Below, in pieces: positions 5,589 to 6,397 of a stretch of DNA of 6,397 nucleotides; the first letter of the stretch is position 1, and each line of letters opens with the position of its first letter. This DNA is from Alphaproteobacteria bacterium UBA5343 (GTDB taxonomy: Bacteria > Pseudomonadota > Alphaproteobacteria > RF32 > UBA5343). The notes under the pieces are model-generated. The model had not been told where the DNA came from and searched no databases. It worked only from the letters and a program-made list of their open reading frames with translations. Location: the NCBI GenBank assembly GCA_002410125.1, contig DHQH01000117.1:1-6397 (forward strand), given 5' to 3'. The translations under genes were made by a program, and so were the position numbers.

Positions 5589-6397
5589 TTAGAAGCTATA
5601 AATATCTTTGTCGTGATCAGATGGTGTAAGTTCTTCAGCTTCTTTATAAGTTATTTCACCTACCATATTTCTTCTAAAATCATATTTAAATTTTTCATAA
5701 GATATTTTTTGGCTTAGTAGCCACATCATTTTGGCAAATGCACAATCTGTTACCATATCTAAAACTTCTACAACACCTTTTTTAAGCATTTTAAGACCTG
5801 TTTCGCTGTCTCTTAATCTAGTTGCAGCTCCTGGGCATTGGGTTGTCACAACAACTGGAACTCTTTTTTCTTTTGCATAATCTAAGAAAGGGAAGAGATT
5901 TTTGTGTATTTCACCGTTACCATACCCCCTTAAAAGAATAGCTTTTACACCATAGTCAATTAACATATTGAGATATTCTGGTTTTAGGTCTGGGGATAAG
6001 GTTATTGATATAATATTTTTATCAAAACCATTTTCTATTAAAACAGGCTCTTTATGTCTTTTTCCTATATCTTTACCATATTCAATAATTTTACCAACTT
6101 CACCAATATAATCATCTCTCATAGAAACGAAAGCACCAACCGTTTCATCTTGTTTTTTTACACGACAGCCTTTGATAATTTTTGAACCAAAAACAACCAT
6201 AACACCAGCTAGTTCTGAACTTGCTACCCTGATAGAATTTAAAATATTTGTTCTAGCATCGGAACCAATGATAGATACAGGCAGTTGAGCACCTGTGATA
6301 ACAATTGGTTTACCGAGGTTTTGAATTGCAAAACTAAGGGCTGCTGCAGTATATGAAATAGTATTTACACCGGTGGTTATAATAAAACCATCAAATT
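5589..6397 (-). CDS. L-asparaginase-family protein with altered catalytic motif (5' end outside window)
   Basis: The frame is open from the window edge to the TAA at 5589-5591 and gives the last 268 residues. By comparison with type I asparaginases (about 330-340 residues), roughly the first 65-75 are missing, including the TGGT nucleophile loop. The fold is clear: FDGFIITTGVNTISYTAAALSF (from 6395), GKPIVITGAQLP, SDARTNILNSIRVAS, GCRVKKQDETVGAF with the expected lysine, and late blocks AILLRGYGNGEI, VVVTTQCPG and TGLKMLKKGVV. The family hydrolyses asparagine to aspartate and ammonia; archaeal GatD, the tRNA amidotransferase subunit, belongs to the same fold. The usual H-G-T-D-T motif is T-G-V-N-T here, so the Thr-Asp pair needed for catalysis is changed to Val-Asn. 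The frame has no internal stops, so it is not an obvious pseudogene. The substrate is uncertain. An ATG at 6200 lies in the middle of the domain and is not the start. Confidence 0.88.
   Translation of the reverse strand, partial: FDGFIITTGVNTISYTAAALSFAIQNLGKPIVITGAQLPVSIIGSDARTNILNSIRVASSELAGVMVVFGSKIIKGCRVKKQDETVGAFVSMRDDYIGEVGKIIEYGKDIGKRHKEPVLIENGFDKNIISITLSPDLKPEYLNMLIDYGVKAILLRGYGNGEIHKNLFPFLDYAKEKRVPVVVTTQCPGAATRLRDSETGLKMLKKGVVEVLDMVTDCAFAKMMWLLSQKISYEKFKYDFRRNMVGEITYKEAEELTPSDHDKDIYSF

Noticed and set aside
1..6397. Search for CRISPR repeats, insertion sequences, att sites, tRNA or rRNA genes, and defence or toxin-antitoxin modules
   Set aside because: No repeated spacers, transposase motifs, terminal inverted repeats or RNA-gene signatures were seen, and almost all of the window is filled by recognisable housekeeping genes.

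Overview
The window is AT-rich, protein-dense DNA that reads as chromosome of an alphaproteobacterium. The main reason is gene order. A DUF3576-type lipoprotein, leuS, an LptE-like lipoprotein and holA lie in a row on the + strand, an arrangement I know from Alphaproteobacteria. An OmpR-type response regulator and an exonuclease III gene sit beside them. The low GC and the type of leuS suggest an AT-rich host-associated or gut/anaerobic lineage rather than a free-living high-GC rhizobium or Caulobacter. That placement is inference.

Layout: (1) 1-225, + strand, the C-terminal end of exodeoxyribonuclease III (xthA), cut by the window edge. (2) 228-254, a strong 11-bp hairpin flanked by A and T tracts that can terminate transcription from both sides. 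(3) 257-940, - strand, an OmpR/PhoB-family response regulator with a complete phosphorylation site; its start is best placed at 940, next to a very G-rich Shine-Dalgarno. (4) 941-1097, a 157-bp divergent intergenic region with a candidate promoter in each direction. (5) 1098-5583, + strand, a tight four-gene operon: DUF3576 lipoprotein, leuS, lptE, holA. Its junctions are 14 bp, an 11-bp overlap and 13 bp. (6) 5589-6397, - strand, an asparaginase-family gene (start outside the window) converging on holA with only 5 bp between stops.

The operon mixes envelope functions (two lipoproteins, one of them the LPS-translocon component LptE) with translation (LeuRS) and replication (clamp-loader delta subunit). 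I see no sign that these form one pathway; it looks like a conserved housekeeping cluster.

Two points stand out. LeuRS is not the type expected in an alphaproteobacterium: it has HVGHPRSY around the HIGH motif, two four-cysteine zinc sites, and no leucine-specific insertion before KMSKS. This resembles the short Firmicutes/anaerobe type, sitting inside an otherwise alphaproteobacterial operon, as if leuS had been replaced in place by horizontal transfer. The asparaginase-family protein has lost the Thr-Asp pair of the usual G-T-D-T catalytic motif (here G-V-N-T). I found no CRISPR array, mobile element, RNA gene, toxin-antitoxin pair or defence system, and no convincing new multi-gene system.
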